A stretch of DNA of 7,263 nt, from assembly GCA_013153455.1 (NCBI GenBank), contig JAADEK010000103.1:1-7263 (forward strand), given 5' to 3'. Both the position numbers and the translations under genes were made by a program. The notes beneath the pieces were generated by a model. The model saw nothing but the letters and a program-made list of their open reading frames with translations, had not been told where the DNA came from and did not search any database. Below are positions 6,346 to 7,263 of the stretch, piece by piece (positions within the stretch are counted from its first letter, which is position 1; each line of letters begins with the position of its first letter). The stretch comes from Aquificota bacterium. GTDB lineage: Bacteria > Aquificota > Aquificia > Aquificales > Aquificaceae.

Positions 6346-6366
6346 ACCGCGGGCGGAGCCCGCGGT
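6346..6366 (-). terminator. Very stable G/C hairpin between divergent genes
   Basis: ACCGCGGGC (6346-6354) and GCCCGCGGT (6358-6366) form a perfect 9-bp stem around GGA. On the minus strand it is followed by CTTTTAAAT, so it looks like an intrinsic terminator in that direction. On plus it is followed by AATTGACC, without a U-tract. No gene on the minus strand ends here: the TPR gene on its right runs the other way. It may stop antisense transcripts from the TPR gene, end a small RNA, or be a dispersed genomic repeat. Confidence 0.5.
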
Positions 6367-6368
6367 AA

Positions 6369-6399
6369 TTGACCTAAGTCTTATATTGTAAAGTTTTAT
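6369..6399 (+). promoter_or_regulatory. Weak candidate promoter for the TPR gene
   Basis: TTGACC (6369-6374) resembles a -35 box, and TTTTAT (6394-6399) is the nearest plausible -10, but the 19-bp spacing is long and the -10 matches only four of six. A TATATT at 6382-6387 has no -35 partner. The gene needs a promoter somewhere in this gap; this is only the best guess. Confidence 0.2.
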
Positions 6400-6419
6400 G
6401 ACAGAAATAAATTAAGAGG

Positions 6420-6428
6420 AAAGGAGGT
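6420..6428 (+). promoter_or_regulatory. Ribosome binding site of the TPR gene
   Basis: AAAGGAGGT ends 6 nt before the ATG at 6435. It is as strong as the groES and groEL sites, which suggests efficient translation and fixes the start. Confidence 0.85.
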
Positions 6429-6434
6429 CTCGTC

Positions 6435-6914
6435 ATGGAAGGGACGAAAGAGAAAGCTATGAAGCTCTTTGAGGAAGCGTATAGGTATCACCTTCTGGGG
6501 GAGCTTGACAAGGCTATAGAGCTATACAGGAAGTCAATAGATGTATACCCGACGCCCGAGGCTTGGACGTTCCTCGGCTGGGCTTACAGTATGAGGGGCA
6601 ACTACGAGGGTGCTATAGAAGCTTGTAAGAGGGCTATAGAGCTGGACCCCGAATACGGGAACCCTTACAACGATATAGGCTCCTACTTGATAGAACTGGG
6701 GAGGCTTGATGAGGCGCTTGAGTGGCTCTCAAAGGCAAAGAGCGCAAAGCGCTACGAGCCGAGGCACTTTCCTTACATAAACACCGCTAAGGTTTACATG
6801 CTACAGGGAAAGCTTTACGAAGCTCTCTCGGAGCTTGATGAGGCTCTTCGGATAGCGCCCGACTACAAGCCAGCCCACGCACTAAGACACCAAGTTCTGG
6901 GTATGCTAAACTGA
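6435..6914 (+). CDS. Tetratricopeptide repeat (TPR) protein
   Basis: 159 residues made almost wholly of helical TPR pairs, a protein-protein interaction scaffold. I count about four repeats: roughly 6-39 (LGELDKAIELYRKSIDVYP), 41-73 (the clearest, with WTFLGWAYSMRGNYEGAIE and AIELDP), 75-108 (slightly degenerate, IELGRLDEALEWL) and 111-144 (YMLQGKLYEALSELDEALRIAP), followed by a short capping helix. There is no signal peptide, membrane segment or catalytic domain, so it is probably cytoplasmic. Partner and process cannot be told from sequence. It has a very strong ribosome site. Its stop overlaps the next start by one base (TGATG at 6912-6916), which implies translational coupling to the SAM hydroxide adenosyltransferase gene. 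It is divergent from groES-groEL across a 214-bp gap. Confidence 0.93.
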   Translation: MEGTKEKAMKLFEEAYRYHLLGELDKAIELYRKSIDVYPTPEAWTFLGWAYSMRGNYEGAIEACKRAIELDPEYGNPYNDIGSYLIELGRLDEALEWLSKAKSAKRYEPRHFPYINTAKVYMLQGKLYEALSELDEALRIAPDYKPAHALRHQVLGMLN

Positions 6915-7263
6915 TGGCTCCCGTCGTCCTCCTCACGGACTTCGGGGAAAAAGACGGCTTTGTGGGCGCCATGAAGGGGGTCATCCTCTCAAAAAACCCC
7001 TCCGCCGCTATCGTTGACCTCTCCCACGAGGTCTCCCCCTTTGACGTCCTTGAGGGCGCCCTGCTCCTTAAATCTCACTACAAGTATTTCCCTGAGGGAA
7101 GCGTTTTTGTGGGAGTGGTGGACCCGGGGGTGGGCTCCGAGCGCCTGCCCGTTGTGGTGGAGACAAAGAGCTACATCTTCGTGGGTCCTATGAACGGTCT
7201 TTTTGACCTCGTTCTCAGAAAAGAGGGAAAGTTCAGGGCTTATAAAATTGAGCGCTTTACCCT
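6914..7263 (+). CDS. SAM hydroxide adenosyltransferase (DUF62 family), C-terminus cut by window edge
   Basis: 116 complete residues, about the first 40-45% of a usual 250-270. Characterised DUF62 enzymes hydrolyse S-adenosylmethionine to adenosine and methionine using an activated water, and share a fold with fluorinase and chlorinase. Visible: LTDFGEKDGFVGAMKG (7-22, the N-terminal SAM-binding block with the conserved Asp), IVDLSHEV (33-40) and VGVVDPGVGSER (66-77). Asp70 and Arg77 have the seven-residue spacing of the Asp-Arg pair in the family's Asp-Arg-His triad; the His lies beyond the window. The usual PDNG motif reads PMNG here (92-95). The start overlaps the TPR stop by one base and has only a weak ribosome site, so it is probably translated by coupling. 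Confidence 0.93.
   Translation, partial: MAPVVLLTDFGEKDGFVGAMKGVILSKNPSAAIVDLSHEVSPFDVLEGALLLKSHYKYFPEGSVFVGVVDPGVGSERLPVVVETKSYIFVGPMNGLFDLVLRKEGKFRAYKIERFT

Noticed and set aside
6787..6984. 65-codon minus-strand frame across the TPR-DUF62 junction
   Set aside because: It is antisense to two well-supported coding regions and has no recognisable content.

Overview
This 7.3 kb window looks like chromosomal housekeeping DNA from a thermophilic bacterium, most likely of the Aquificota (Aquifex/Hydrogenobacter-like). That placement is an inference from protein character (Lys/Glu/Arg/Ile-rich), frequent AGG/AGA and ATA codons, very tight gene packing and the mixed gene order. I see no rRNA, tRNA, CRISPR array, insertion sequence, integrase or phage gene.

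Layout. Positions 1-3556 hold a minus-strand run of four genes, transcribed right to left: an unrecognised 229-aa protein, a secreted RlpA-like double-psi beta-barrel protein, argH (argininosuccinate lyase) and nuoH (complex I membrane subunit, cut by the window start). The first two are 2 nt apart. A palindrome over the argH stop codon may separate nuoH transcriptionally. A 38-bp gap then leads to a divergent plus-strand gene (3595-4236) that I read as a zinc-finger-less RecO. It converges on the groES-groEL operon (minus strand, 6220 to 4260), which ends in a hairpin holding the groEL stop codon in its loop. A 214-bp divergent intergenic region (6221-6434) carries an exact sigma70 consensus promoter for groES-groEL and two adjacent perfect inverted repeats. 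On its right, a plus-strand TPR protein gene overlaps by one base the start of a SAM hydroxide adenosyltransferase (DUF62) gene, cut by the window end.

Functionally the genes are a mosaic (arginine synthesis, respiration, envelope, recombination, protein folding, SAM turnover). Only groES/groEL and perhaps TPR/DUF62 look like working partners. I found no convincing new multi-gene system. The items most worth a second look are the paired inverted repeats between groES and the TPR gene, three 7-G runs inside the recO-like gene, active-site changes in the RlpA-like and DUF62 proteins, the unrecognised 229-aa protein, and stop codons embedded in hairpins.
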